A stretch of 64,000 bases of DNA from Gari tellinella (GCA_922989275.2 OV277862.1:42247786-42311785), one strand, 5' to 3'; shown: positions 11,567 through 23,733, counted from the first letter of the stretch. A program made the numbers and translations. The notes: generated from the sequence alone by a model not told the origin.

Positions 11567-12046
11567 GCTGATTTTAAAATAACGATTTCAATCTTGATTT
11601 TCGTTTTGTAGTAACGTATTCAAATCAACCATCGAAGAAATGTATTTTGGATAGAAAAATATCTTATCTATGGATTGCAAAAGATTAGGTTTCGATTGAA
11701 AGCGTTTTAGTTAGTAATTCGTGTGATTGAAGTGACACGGTGTAGAATCAGTTGCCCACCAAGGTCTTATAATAATAGATAGCAAGCCGGTAGGTGACTA
11801 AAGCCAGCCCATGCAGTATAGATCTCTAGATCAATTGTTTTTTTAAAATTACATTCCCATAAATAAACATTGCTAACCGGTTGAAGGGGGAAAAATTATA
11901 ATTATAGATCCGGAATCTAGATCTAGATACATGTATATCTGATACTTAAATATAGAAGACTGGTATAGAGACATCGAGTCAACTCTACGAAATTCTTATC
12001 TTCATGTAAAATCTTAAGATGCTACTGGAATACGGCCCTAGGAGTG
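11567..12046. other. No gene or repeat recognised
   Basis: AT-rich sequence with short palindromic TAGATCTAGA strings near 11820 and 11918-11935. Nothing coding is visible. Confidence 0.4.
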
Positions 12047-12318
12047 CCTCGATAGCTCAGCTGGTAGAGCGTCCGCTTTCGAGGCGGGAGGTTGAATGTT
12101 CGATCCCCGGCCTGGTCATACCAAATCATTATAATACGGTACTAGTAGCTCCCTTGCCTGACGCTCGGCATTATAAGGGTAGTGCTAGGAAGGTGACTGT
12201 AATGCCCAGGTAAGTATGCATGTTAATGGATACCTTGTTTGTAGCTATAAAAGCTCTACAGAGCTTATGATCATTGTTTACCATATGCGACGTTAAAAAG
12301 CTTACCTTTACCTTTCTT
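12047..12318 (+). repeat. tRNA-derived SINE
   Basis: The head has A box ATAGCTCAGCTGGTAGAGCG, an anticodon stem-loop TCCGCTTTCGAGGCGGG (anticodon position TCG, Arg-like) and B box TGTTCGATCCC. An unrelated body (GCTCGGCATTATAAGGGTAG) and a short-repeat tail ending CTTACCTTTACCTTTC follow. Head, body and repetitive tail are the SINE layout, transcribed by RNA polymerase III and moved by a partner LINE. It is the best-preserved tRNA-like unit in the window. Confidence 0.75.
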
Positions 12319-13589
12319 CAATTGTTTTACTGATTCATATATAATTTATAGAGTGAACCAAGCTGATGAACATTCTATATGTATATATGTTGCTAGTAAA
12401 ATAGACAAAATACCATTTCGATGGATTATGTAGATCAAAACAGTTGCTTGTTTACTAAAGTTGAGATGTATGAGTGCTTTACACTTGGCATCTAAAAGAA
12501 CCAGAAAACTATTTTGTTAATAAGAGTAGGGCGTCGCATCCGGGTTCTCTATATCCGCACCCCTCTCTCTGGGGTGTCCAATTAGCCCATAAATGGCAGA
12601 AACGGACGTAAACGAAACAAAACAAAAAACTAAAATTGATTATTTCGTTAATCAAGTATACATGTGAAGCGAGATTAGATGTGGTAACTTGTGAAAATTG
12701 AATAAGCCCCAGGTCGGTGTGCTCAGTAGCTGATCAGAGACCCTGACAGTAGCTATCATCAGCATTGGTTAAATAGTTAACTAGAGCAGTGTCATTACAA
12801 TTTTTGAGACAATGCAGAAACTCACAACAAACTCCAAAGTCCATGCCATTAAACCTGTATTGGGTGAAAGTTTGAACTCATGCCGGTCGATTCGCCGGGA
12901 TGAAGTAGTTTTAACTAGATTAAGAATAGGACATTCTTACATTACACATTCATATTTATTAAAACGTGAGGTTCAACCAGAATGTTTCTTATACAATTCA
13001 GCACATTCCTATTGATTGGGCTGATTAAACGTTGATAAGAAATAGGTTCTTTCAGGCAGATTCCCTGCGGGAACTGTTTGAATTTGTAGACGTTTATAAA
13101 ATACTTGAATTTTTAAAAGCCATTAATTTATATTATAAAATTTGAAATGTTATATTTTTTATAGATAAATATTAGTATGTTGATTATGTTTTGTCCATAT
13201 TTTGTTTACTTTCCCGTTGATCGGGACTGACATTGACGTAATCTATTAGTTGATATTGTTTTAAATTTAATATTATCGTTATTTAATCGGCTCTAAATGA
13301 CCTTTTTGTGTCGATGGGCCGTAAAACACCATTCATTCATTCATTCATTCATTGCAACAATTGGATCGCACGGGACCCCTCCATTTCCGACCGTCAATAT
13401 TAATTATATGGATTTGTCTGATCAGCAGCAGAGTCCAGTATGTCTTTAGACTGAATGATATTAACTTCTGACGATTCTGCTTTAGGTTGTGTCGAACATT
13501 CAGAGGATCCACAGGCTTCTTAAGATTTAGCTTTCATAAAGTTTTTGAGTCCTGTCCATTTTGGCATTGTCAATGCTTCAACATGTTTT
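12319..13589. other. No gene; dispersed-repeat copy and ATTC microsatellite
   Basis: 12530-12625 (GGCGTCGCATCCGGGTTCTC, GGGGTGTCCAATTAGC, GGCAGAAACGGACG) is an inverted copy of the sequence at 57145-57245. A (CATT)n run lies at 13331-13353. No coding sequence is supported. Confidence 0.5.
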
Positions 13590-14285
13590 TTATACGCCCG
13601 TCATCGACGGTCGTATTATGGTATACCCAGCGCTGTCCGTCCGTCCGTCCGTTAACTTTCCTTGTTAGCGCTCTCTCACCTTCATTTATTTACCGATTTT
13701 GATTAAACTTCCTACAAATATTCCATACCACAATAGCTCGGACGAGTTCGCGTTTCAGACGTTGGCGGCTATTTTTAGCAGAGTTATGCCCCTTTATTGT
13801 CAAAAATGGGCATTTTTAAAAAAAAAAACAGAACTTTTTTTTTAATTATTCAATTTATTTCAAATTTGATATGGTGATACAATGAATGAAGTTACTTAAC
13901 ATATATTACGGGTTTTTGGTTTGACTTCATATTTTCAGAGTTATGCCCCTTTACACAATTTTTTTTAACAATATATTGTTTCCTGATAATAATTTTACTT
14001 ACATTTCGTCTATTGTGACCAAATTTCATATTTATCTTTCTCATCATGCAGGGAAGGCACTTGTGAATTTTGGTTCCTGTTAAATTATTTTTCTATGAGT
14101 TATGCCCCTTTACAACCTTAAAATTTAAAATAAGCCACACTTCGTCCTTTAACTTTTCTTCTTAGCGCTCTCTCACCTTCATTTATTGACCGATTTTGAT
14201 TAAACTTCCTACAAATATTCCATACCACAATAGTTCGGACGAGTTCGCGTTTCAGACGTTGGCGACTATTTTTAGCAGAGTTATG
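13590..14285 (+). mobile_element. Bivalve-type repeat, left part, split by the giant element
   Basis: Begins ACGCCCGTCATCGACGGTCG and GTCCGTCCGTCCGTTAAC, followed by units with 'CTCACCTTCATTTATT', 'CAGACGTTGGCG' and 'AGCAGAGTTATGCCCC'. The 13655-13795 block is repeated at 14150-14285, so the element is internally tandem. It stops at GTTATG and continues at 29661 after the giant insertion. Confidence 0.75.
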
Positions 14286-14317
14286 TATGGTGTACCAAAG
14301 GGGTCTAAAGTATAGAT

Positions 14318-14474
14318 GCTGCTCAGGCAGTATCTAGATGCTGCTCGAGCAGCATCTAGATGCTGCTCGAGCAGCATATTTGCTGCTCGGGCAGCGTTAT
14401 GCTGCCTAGGCAGCATAGATGCTGCTCAGGCAGCATTATGCTGCCTGAGCAGCATAACGCTGCTCAGGCAGCAG
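14318..14474. repeat. Array of 14-bp GCTGC palindromes, left end
   Basis: Consecutive units such as GCTGCTCGAGCAGC, GCTGCCTAGGCAGC and GCTGCTCAGGCAGC are separated by short AT-rich spacers, among them the palindrome ATCTAGAT. Leu/Cys-rich frames across it are artefacts of the array. A second short end-like unit follows at 14534-14590 (TGGTGTACCGAGGGGGTCAA, with one palindrome). Confidence 0.9.
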
Positions 14475-15893
14475 TTATTTATAGAATTCGCCTGGTTTAC
14501 AATGAACCAATCAAAATCGATTTTACATATACAGATATGGTGTACCGAGGGGGTCAAAAGTATAGATGCTGCTCGGGCAGCATTTATTTATAGCATTTGG
14601 TGTTATCCAATCAAAACGCTCGTTCCTTTCAGTAGCTTTTGCCAATTGCATTATTACCCCAAACCACAAACTACAGACTTTAGAACAACTTTTTAGTGAT
14701 ATTTTAATAACACAACCCCCTTTATCACGACTAGGATTGTTTTAGTATGTGTGGATCCTGATCTACCAGCAAAATAGATGGGTATTGAAGGGTTAAAACT
14801 AACTGGATTTATTAAATATATTTATTTCATTTCTTCCATGAGGAGATGAGATGTTTGCTATAAACAGTTGGGGTTAGCGCGTAATTGTGTCATTTCCTGG
14901 CAGCGAATGATTATTTAATTCCTCTAGAACGCTTCATATAATATTACAATAATATTAATCTGGTATAATGATAATTAATGAATACAAGTTTTGATGGCAC
15001 ATAAATCGAACTGACAATGTCGATATACATATTGTATTTAAAACCTCACCTTTGTAGCAGATTTTATATAGCCATGTCCTATCGATTCGAACGTAATCAG
15101 CAGCCTCAGACGTTTTTTTTTTTATCACAAATTCCATTTATTTTTACATCTCGACCCAAAACACTAGAACTCTTTATTAATGTTTGCCAAGCACCACACG
15201 CTAAAACTCTTTTTTTTTTCACCATTCACACTTTGACAGCCTTCCATAAGTAGCAGTATGCTACGGTTATCGTTCAATTTGATCCGATATATAGATTCCT
15301 ACATGTATAAACAAATGGTGTATATTCAGATCAAACACCAAGTAACTTAAATTTGCATCCCACCTGCAATTAGACTTTTTGACAGCAAATTAGAAACCAC
15401 GAGTACACGTGTCACTAACGAACAAACAGTGCTCATGTGAAGTGTACACTTGTCCTATGCAAGCAGCAGCCCCCTAACGTCTACACTATTGTTTATTTGC
15501 AACATTTCTACTCTATAGTCAAAACAGAACTAGACTTAATTGGAAATTGGAATTTTGTCTATATATGGTTTATGGTTGAGTGAGTTAACATGCCAAATGC
15601 CATACTTGACCCAGAGAGTAACTAACACAGGAGAGGGGGTTCACACCTTTTTATTTATAGAATTTATGACCCTCTGTTAGAACATCTGGTTTTGATTCTT
15701 TTTGTAATGCCCTATCATGCTAAGCGCGACTTTGACAACATTTGCAAACAGCTTGGATTCAGATCAGACAAAAATCTGTAAAACCATGGAATTATACACT
15801 GACATGGAATTATACACTTCTGTATATTTCCTTGGTAAAACCTCTTATTTTCTATCTGATTAACCAATGACCCCATAGCTTGTTTTAAGTTTT

Positions 15894-15990
15894 GAAGACA
15901 GGTGACCACTTAAAAGGGGTTGATAGTAAGGCAGAATACACCTTAAGATGCATTCTGCTTTACTTTCAGCCTGCTTTAAGCTACAATCTG
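15894..15990. repeat. AAAGCAGG palindrome within left arm
   Basis: Inverted repeat (GTGACCACTTAAAAGGGGTT ... AGCCTGCTTTAAGCTAC) around CACCTTAAGATGCATTC. Its inverted-arm partner is at 26088-26190, so it was present before the arms diverged. Confidence 0.7.
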
Positions 15991-16195
15991 CTAGAATATA
16001 CAAACTATTTTAAGGTTGCCTACACATGTCAGTATTATTATAAATTGAAACTAATTTCTTTGGTGAAGGACTAAATTAGAGGCGTTAAAAGGTCTATTTA
16101 TGAGGGAACTCATGACCACAAAATTTGCTTAATAAATAATTATATAATTTATTAAAACATATTTACTCTCCTCGTGCTAAGCGCGACTTGGCTAA

Positions 16196-16254
16196 CATTT
16201 GCAAACTGTTTGGATCCAAATCAGACGCGTCTGCTCTGGATCCAAGCTGTTTGC
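16196..16254. repeat. Core hairpin AAACTGTTTGGATCC...GACGCG (left arm)
   Basis: AACTGTTTGGATCCAAATCA, then GACGCGTC, then TGGATCCAAGCTGTTTG: a shortened form of the hairpin family found throughout the window. The partner copy in the right arm is at 25846-25880. Another fuller copy is at 17042-17110. Confidence 0.7.
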
Positions 16255-18429
16255 CATACAAATTCACCGTTTCTTCAGTTTACAAAGGCAAAAAACTGAC
16301 ATTGATTTTTCCCGCAGACAATGTATTTGACACACAAGACAATTTTAGCACTATAAGGGTTATTAAAATTTTATGAATATTATTTTATGAAATATATATT
16401 TACGATTCAATATTGTTATTTTTCCCCTTTATATGGCAGTTTTCCTTTAGCATTTTCATTTTACCTCTGGCTTTTTTATCCTATGGCATTTTATCGTATG
16501 ACCTTTTTCTTAAAATCTAAATGGCGATGTTATTTTCACCAAGAGCCAATCGTTGTCAACTTCACAATTAACCCCCTCATATTGAAAAACAATGTACATG
16601 TATTGGCATATTTGTATATGGTTTGGATTCTGATATGACGCAAAGTCACCCGCCGCCTTATCTGCCTCCAAACGGAATATTGAAACGCGTTTTTGCTTGA
16701 GCTAAATTAATTCAAAATATTTATAACAGTGATATTCGTGTAGATGTGAATTAGCTTAATTTTTTGCAATTCGACCCACTCATTAATCATTTGAACAATA
16801 GTCACGCATATCAAGTATTTGGCTAACAGTGTATTTTTTAATAGTACACTTGCCCTATGCCGACATTGTTAAGGCTCCGCATTGCGTGTCATGTAGCAAT
16901 ACATTAACAAATATCAGCTGCTAAACTGTTTCTATTGAACTCTTTGCATTCTGGGTAAGTTGTTCGTCTGCAACAATTTCGTCTACTTCTGATCTAAAAT
17001 TAGATTTTTCAGATTTTCTTTTTAGAGCAAGGTCAGAGTTTCAAACAGTTTGGATCCTGATAGGATGCAGCGTTACGCGGCGTCTCATCAGGATCCAAAT
17101 GGTTCGCACAGATAATCATAATTCCGCCGCAAGTAGGCAAAGAAGAAACTTTCTTGGACAATGTGCTGAATGCCGTTTATCTGCTATAGAAATATTGTCT
17201 TCTCTTATTCCATGAACTTAAATTAGGTACAATGATTTAAGAAAGATAGTAATTGATTCAAACTGTTGTGATCCTGGTCAATTAACTTAGATGATCACTG
17301 AAAGACAGTTCCTGGTAACACTACAACAGGTATAAAGCATGCATCCCTGTGCAAATTGTGCCGTTACTGTAATCTTGTCTAGGGATATACTCATTGAGGC
17401 GTTTCATGTGAGGCCCGTACCTTGAATGTGTTAGTTTGGTTAGTAAAACCCATTGAAAAAAAAACCTTGAGTGTGAGTATGTCAGGGCCTCTTTAGACAA
17501 TTTTAGATTAGTGACATTGGCATTGCCGCAAAGCACACATTGCACCTGCTTTACAGTTACTTTCACGCCTACTGAGGACAATTGGGGGACAATGCCTTGA
17601 GATGCATTCTATGCTTAATTCCCAACTTGGCCTGCATTAAGTGATCACCTGTTTTCACAAGGCTTAGTGGTCATGGTGCTATGCTTAACATTTGCTATCA
17701 GTCTAGACGCAAATCAGATGTCGAGGTACTGGGTGTTCGATCTATATCCACACTGTTAGCATATGTTGTTTAAATGGTTTGAAACACTTTAATGTTGTAC
17801 ATTATGCTGTAATATTCATGTGCAGGGAACTGGTGGTTATGTTAAGATTTAATATTTGCAATTGATGTAGGTTCAAATCAAATGCAGAGTCACTAGGTTT
17901 TTGATCTGGATCCACGGTGTTTGCAAATGTTATCATAATGTACTCATCTGTCAGAGACCAGGTTACTGGGATTTTGATCTGGAGCCAAGCTGTTTGGGAA
18001 TGTTATAATATCAAATTTGTGTTGAGATGTCTTAGGGTTAATAGTAAAGACACACCAATAAAAGTGTCAACAGTCGTTATCAAGATCATGCATCTACTTT
18101 TTATCCTTGACTGATCTTGATCCAAACTGTTTGCAAATAGAACTAAAATCCGTAATAAGATTTTGTGCCTACACTATTAGCTTTATAAATGAAAAGTTGA
18201 AAATGCATTAAGTGCTTAAATTTATTAAATAAATACATAATTATTACGCTTGGTGAATCTCACATACAAGTGGTTGCTTTAAGCAGATACAAATATTCGT
18301 GCTATTTCAGTTTATATATACATGTACATGTATACTCTTTTATTCCACTTTTCAGTGATTTTAAACATTTATGATAATATAAGTACATGACAGATCATAT
18401 GTAGAAAATAAACTATAACGTATACACTA

Positions 18430-18602
18430 ACTGAAAAAGAGGATTGTAGGAAAAAATGCCAGAGGAAAAAATGCCATTAGAAAACGGAAAATATGCCATA
18501 GGTAAATATGCCATAGGAAAAAATGCCAGAGGTAAAAATGCCATTAGAAAACGGAAAATATGCCATAAGTAAAAATGCCAGAGGAAAAAATGCCATAGGT
18601 CC
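18430..18602. repeat. GGAAAAAATGCCA array, left half of a nested inverted pair
   Basis: Repeats of AGGAAAAAATGCCATAGG and GAAAACGGAAAATATGCC. The complementary array (TGGCATTTTTTCCTATGGC) lies at 19413-19535, making a fold-back of about 1.1 kb found only in the left arm. Related shorter arrays at 16437-16500 and 25612-25690 are shared by both arms. Confidence 0.75.
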
Positions 18603-18865
18603 ATATATATTTTTTAATTATTATGTATTTTAATATGATTTATAAGGTTATAAGTACTTATCAAACAACATATTGAGGGTAATGAAGTGGTCTTGTAGAT
18701 TTAACACAAAATGGGTAGATTTATTTATTGAAATTAATATTTATATTTAGAAGAGAGTGCCTAGAATTTTTTTTACAATATATAGATTTGGTTGAATTAT
18801 ATTGTAGAGTATATAATATTTTAATATGAATTCATGCTAAACTATCAATGTCAGATCATGATCAT

Positions 18866-19152
18866 CTGAATCCAAACTGTTTGCTAAAACAACTCTAATG
18901 TATGTTTCTCTCAAGACTCCCGCTCTTTCTTCCTGTCTCCCCCACGGATCTGATCTGAATCCAAACTGTTTGCTAAAACAACTCTTATGTATGTTTCTCT
19001 CAAGACTCCCTCTCTTTCTTTCTGACTCTCCCAAGGATCTGATCTGAATCCAAACTGTTTGCTAAAACAACTCTAATGTATGTTTCTCCCAAGACTCCCT
19101 CTCTTTCTTTCTGACTCTCCCAAGGATCTGATCTGAATCCAAACTGTTTGCA
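18866..19152 (+). repeat. 89-bp minisatellite, three full units plus partial
   Basis: Units starting CTGAATCCAAACTGTTTGCT begin at 18866, 18955, 19044 and 19133, exactly 89 bp apart. Each contains AACTCT(A/T)ATGTATGTTTCTC and ends in CTTTCT..CTCCC-CGGATCTGAT-like sequence. The start of each unit is half of the core hairpin family. Confidence 0.85.
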
Positions 19153-19412
19153 AATAAAACTCCTGCTCTCAGTCCATGTATCTCACTCCCAGGAATAAGG
19201 AATTAACAAACTCTATGTTAATTAATATGTCTTTTTCAAATGGATGATACACTTACTACCAATTAGTTCCATTTTTATGTTCTTTTATCAAACTTTTTTT
19301 TAAAGTTTCACTCAATTATCAAAATAAAATATCAATATGTTGCTTCAGAAGTTCTTATAACTTGATAAAAAATATTATAATACAATAAATTTCATATTTT
19401 ATTTTTAAACCT

Positions 19413-19535
19413 GTGGCATTTTTTCCTCTGGCATTTGTACCTATGGCATATTTTCCGTTTTCTTATGGCATACCGCTGGCATTTTTTCCTATGGCATTTT
19501 TTCCTATGGCATTTTTTCCTCTGGCATTTTTTCCA
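19413..19535. repeat. GGCATTTTTTCC array, right half of nested inverted pair
   Basis: Reverse complement of the array at 18430-18602. The frames across it (MAFFPLAF-type peptides) reflect the repeat and are not genes. Confidence 0.75.
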
Positions 19536-20980
19536 CACCCCGAAAAAGAGAGGTTAACTATATTTACATCTAGTACTCTGTACAATCGTTTAAGACACAG
19601 TCTGAAAAGTACATTAATGTTATACTGTGCAAACAGGGACGACCCAGCCCCCCCTATGTCTATGTATATGATAAACATCTATATATCTACATTTATACAT
19701 ATGTTGTTTTTTTTCCAAATTTACTCCTGAACGAATATGATGTTGGTAGTCTAATGCATATAACTTCATATTTAATCATTAATATTTATACGAAACTTGG
19801 AAATATGTTTTTTCATTTTGTATACGCTTTGATGACTTTGTGACATATTATACTTATTGTTAAAATTACTATAGAATGACGAGAAACTGTAAAGTTTAAG
19901 CAGGGATATTTTATTAGACTAATAAAATATCCCTGGTTTAAGTCGGTAAAGAAATTTCTGAATCTGATTCTGATTCTATCTATTCGGTTATTGCTGACCA
20001 ACAGACAAAATGCGTGCTTTACCGCCACGCGCATACAGCCTGTGACCGTGTCACAATAGCACATATCGCCAAAGGCATGGCGTTTTCTCAGCTTGATACC
20101 AGTTTTAGAGGTATATTGTTCCCACGATCCATATATATGCAGGACGAGTTGTGTTACATCATATTGCACTATACGTTCCGTCTAGATACTTGGCATTTAC
20201 AGGTAGATAAGAGATATGACGTAATATGAACATTATAAATCAAAAGTATAAAGAGTCCTGTGAAATGACCAAGATCAGAAGGCTTCTAACGGAATCAATT
20301 AGGATTAACAAATTTCAAAGAAATTGGTTTTTGTTCATATTTTGTCCAATTAATATTGAAGATGTCCATTGTTGCATATGATTGAGCAATAGTTTATATT
20401 CACCTAATCCAGATTAAATATGTAATTCCATTTACATAATTTATTTCTCAGTGATTTTGTTTCTACATGTACGTGTATGGCATTTTGACAAATAGGAAAT
20501 TGAGACACTATCAAGTCATTCACCTATAGCAATTCAGCAATGTAAGCAGACAACATTTCTGTGTTGATACAGTGTTTTCAATAAAGAAATAATTGAAATC
20601 CATTTAATATACAATGTACATATATATTATTTTTAAAAAAAAACAAACTGATATGTAAACACATTTTTGATAAGGGAAGAGTTTTTGAAAGGGCAAACTG
20701 CAAGATCAGTCCTTTAAATTGTTTCTAATTGTTCATGAAACCCATATTAAGTTGATCAGAAAAAATCAATTACAATTTAAAACGTGTACTTGTATAATCC
20801 CTTTTATATATAAAATCTTGATGAAATTTTGGCCATTTTGCAAACCTGCGAACAACAGCCACTTTTGAACAACAGCCAGTTTTGCAAGTTATAAAATAGC
20901 GATATTTAGTGGTGAAGCAAAATACTCATCGGAAGAAATACTTTTCCCACGTAGTGAAGAATTTATTACCTATATATATA

Positions 20981-21185
20981 CAGTAAAACCTCTCTATTAC
21001 GACCACTAAAATGATGGCTAATTGATTGTATAAAAAACAGGTGACAGCTTAAAGCAAGGTGACAGTAAAACAGAAAGCTTCCATGGGAGCTTTCAATTTA
21101 ACTGTCACCTTGCTTTAAGCTGTCATCTGTTATAAAAACCTAATAATTAATACAATTAAGTGGTTGTAATAGCGAGGTTTTACTG
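20981..21185. mobile_element. pogo/Tigger-like MITE with TA duplication
   Basis: Ends CAGTAAAACCTCTCTATTAC and GTAATAGCGAGGTTTTACTG are flanked by TA on both sides. The centre is a palindrome: AGGTGACAGCTTAAAGCAAG ... CTTGCTTTAAGCTGTCATCT around TTCCATGGGAGC. TA duplications and CAGT termini fit the Tc1/mariner-pogo group. Other copies begin at 43083, 44071, 56735 and 61842. Confidence 0.8.
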
Positions 21186-21600
21186 TACATGTTTACTAAA
21201 TGAACGTTAATGAAAGTATTGTATAAAATTAACACTGAAAGGTGAATGTAGTGTAGCTACATTGATTGAAATTTCTTATTGGAGATTGTTGTTAATTTGT
21301 CATACGAAGAATGCAACAGCAGACTGGTTCAATGGTATACAGCCCAAAATAAGTATATATGTTATAAACAGTCACACTTTGAAACTATTCATTTCATGAA
21401 AAAACCGAATTTTCCAATCAGTTCATGAAAAGACTGAAACAAACCTTTCGTCATTTCACTAAATGTCTGGTTCGATTTTGGCTTCATACATTACATTGTA
21501 ATGCCACTTGTTCACACAGTTTTTATTCGTACTCTATCCATACTCATAATCATATTTCACCATATCTAACCATATCTTACCCATTGCTCCGTGGCCTGTT

Positions 21601-22450
21601 TTATACCCCCAAGGTGGCTGGGTTATTAAAATATGTAGTTTCAGAATATGTTTTTGATTTATAGAATAATGGATCAGCAGCTTGTCTTACCAACCCTGTA
21701 AACTCAGATATCATATTATTAATGGACAATCGACTATTTCCATCCACGTTGGTAACAACGTGATTGGAATTAGTCAACTGACCAATTAACTTTCCACGAA
21801 ATTCCTCTTTCAATGAATCTTTCCATTTGCATGAAAAATACGGTTCATCTGATGTAGCATACTGGGGAATGTTACTATCAAATACAAATGACAGAGGCGC
21901 GTGATCTGACCATTCATTGAAATCTTCCACAGCAAAATCAGTGGCATACCTGAAATCAGATTCTTTCAGCAATAAATAGTCGATCATGCTTGCCCCGTGC
22001 TTATTACAAAAGGTGTATGATCCTACATCACAATCCGTACCCAGTCTGCCATTAGCTATTCGTAGACCTGTAGATTTACAAAGTTCAATAATACTATGCC
22101 CGTGAGAATTACAATGTTTATCTATTGAGGTTCTTCCCATGTGCTTGTCGGGAACATAATTGGGCTCATCTAAATAATAATTTTCCCTGTCATATACTAT
22201 GAAATCGTGTTTACTGCCAACCCGCCCATTAAAATCACCTGTAATAAATATTGAACCTAAATTTTTGAAATCACATATATCGCTCTGAAGGATTTGAAAA
22301 AGGTATACACTGTGTACATTATATGCAGGAGAATCCTCACACCAAATATAAACACCACAAATATAAATATCACGATCAAGATTAAAATAATGCCTACAAA
22401 GTTTTAACCATATAATTGTATCATAATGATTCTTTACTAAAGTAACACCC
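21601..22450 (-). pseudogene. Non-LTR retrotransposon endonuclease fragment
   Basis: The minus-strand reading frame is open from about 22450 to the stop at 21601. It contains ITGDFNGRVGS (the GDFN block of the APE-type endonuclease), LRIANGRLGTD, then MIDYLLLKE and SDHAPLSF (the SDH block with the catalytic His). This endonuclease nicks target DNA for target-primed reverse transcription. The N-terminal catalytic Glu region is missing and the frame stops before any reverse transcriptase, so it is truncated at both ends. It may come from the same type of LINE as 36937-39339, which lacks exactly this domain. It lies in the loop of the giant element. Confidence 0.8.
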
Positions 22451-22574
22451 TTTTCTTTTCTTTTTTAGCATCTCATAGTATCGTTCTTATATATATAGCA
22501 ATTCAAAACATAATCTCAATCAAAATAATTTTTGGATTCATATAATTATGTACACATGGAGAATTAAATTTTCC

Positions 22575-23098
22575 TTTTTTAAAAAATTCTTCCTTATTTC
22601 TCTCTCGTTTTCTCTGTGTCTCTGTCTGTGTCTCTGCTTGTCTGTCTGTCTGTCTGTTTCCGATTGCAGATGTCTATGTGTCTGCCTATTTGTCCGATCT
22701 GTCATTTCGTCTCTCTCTCCCTCTCTCACTGTTTATCTCTATCTCACTCCTTCTCTCTGTCTGCTTTTTCCCCCTCTCTGTGTCTGTTTTTCTGTCTCTT
22801 TGTGTGTCTCTCTGTTTCCTTCTCTTTCTCTCTGTCCATGTATGTCTATTACTCTATCTTTCTCTCTATTTGTTTTACTCATCTATTTCACTCCATCTCT
22901 ATCTCTCTCCCTCTCTCTTTCTGTTTCTCTCTCTCCCTCTCTATCTCTTTGTGTGTGTCTCTATGTGTCTCATTTTCTCTCTCTGTCTCTCTGGCTGTGT
23001 ATGTTTGTCTCTGTATCTCTGTCACCCTCTCGTTTTCTTTCTTTCTATCTCTCTCTTTTTTTTTCTCTCTCTCTCTAAGTCTCTCTCTCTCTCTTTAG
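22575..23098 (+). repeat. Polypyrimidine (CT/TCTG) tract, about 520 bp
   Basis: Almost pure C/T with interspersed TGTCTG and GTGTCTC. Three overlapping Ser/Leu-rich plus-strand frames are low-complexity translation and not genes. A similar tract is at 59155-59470. Confidence 0.95.
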
Positions 23099-23495
23099 AT
23101 CTAAGACATAAAATATGATCATGTTTCTCTAATTTGAGAATAGATCTTTTCCTATATCGAATCTATATAGATATAAGTACTATGTATAGATCAATACCTA
23201 ATCAAACGCTAGATTTATTAAAGCTGACTTATTTAACAGAAAATGGCATCATCCCGTTAAAAAATGGTTCGTTTCAACGAAACGTTTGATGTCAAGCTGT
23301 TGAGAGAGGTGTTAGCCCAAAACCCCTTCCAGAACAAAAAAAAGCTGGGAAAGTATCGCCGACGCAATAAGTGATGCAGACATGCCCATCGATGGAAGAC
23401 GAAACGCAAACACAAAACACAAAAATGCAGAAAATTACATATCTTTTAAATTTATCTCAATTTAATTTCGTCTAAGATACAAAATGTTGGAAGCT

Positions 23496-23617
23496 TATTC
23501 AGATGCCGGGTTACCCGGCGTCTGATATGGCTCCAAACTGTTTGCAGGGCAAATACTACATTGTAGTTTTAGCGTAAACGCGATTATTTGGAAAGAATGA
23601 CGTTTCTCCACTGTAGG
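23496..23617 (+). mobile_element. MITE-A right half
   Basis: GACGCCGGGTTACCCGGCGT-like hairpin (first G changed), CCAAACTGTTTGCAG, TAGCGTAAACGCG, AAAGAATGACG and the terminus TTCTCCACTGTA. The left half is missing. Confidence 0.75.
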
Positions 23618-23733
23618 CTACATCAAGGATTAACATGACACAGTAAATTAAGACCTACATCATGCATGATTGTACAAGTTGTCCAATTTCGGAACACGAT
23701 TTAGAAAATACGTATATATATACATAATATGCA

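Larger units (their letters stand above)
14286..20300 (+). repeat. Left arm of giant inverted repeat
   Basis: Collinear inverted matches to the right arm include 14855-14960 with 27350-27490, 15240-15480 with 26830-27100, 15890-16360 with 25730-26200, 16430-16500 with 25610-25700, 17600-17940 with 24860-25240, and 19980-20300 with 24410-24700. The arms differ at many bases and in indels. The left arm has an extra block at about 18430-19540. Confidence 0.85.

Noticed and set aside
12047..12120. Functional tRNA-Arg (TCG)
   Set aside because: A and B boxes are good, but the acceptor stem does not pair well and a SINE body and CTTTACCTTTAC tail follow.
14316..14696. 126-codon frame over the GCTGC array, and similar frames at 29351-29590 and 27930-28190
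   Set aside because: Open only because the palindromic array lacks stops; the peptide (AARAA/CCSSS) mirrors the repeat and occurs on both strands.
19413..19730. Hydrophobic MAFFPLAF frame that looks like a membrane protein
   Set aside because: Direct translation of the GGCATTTTTTCC array.
22548..23118. Three overlapping Ser/Leu-rich open frames of 146-176 codons
   Set aside because: Translation of a polypyrimidine repeat in all three frames; no complex sequence. The same applies to 59132-59479.
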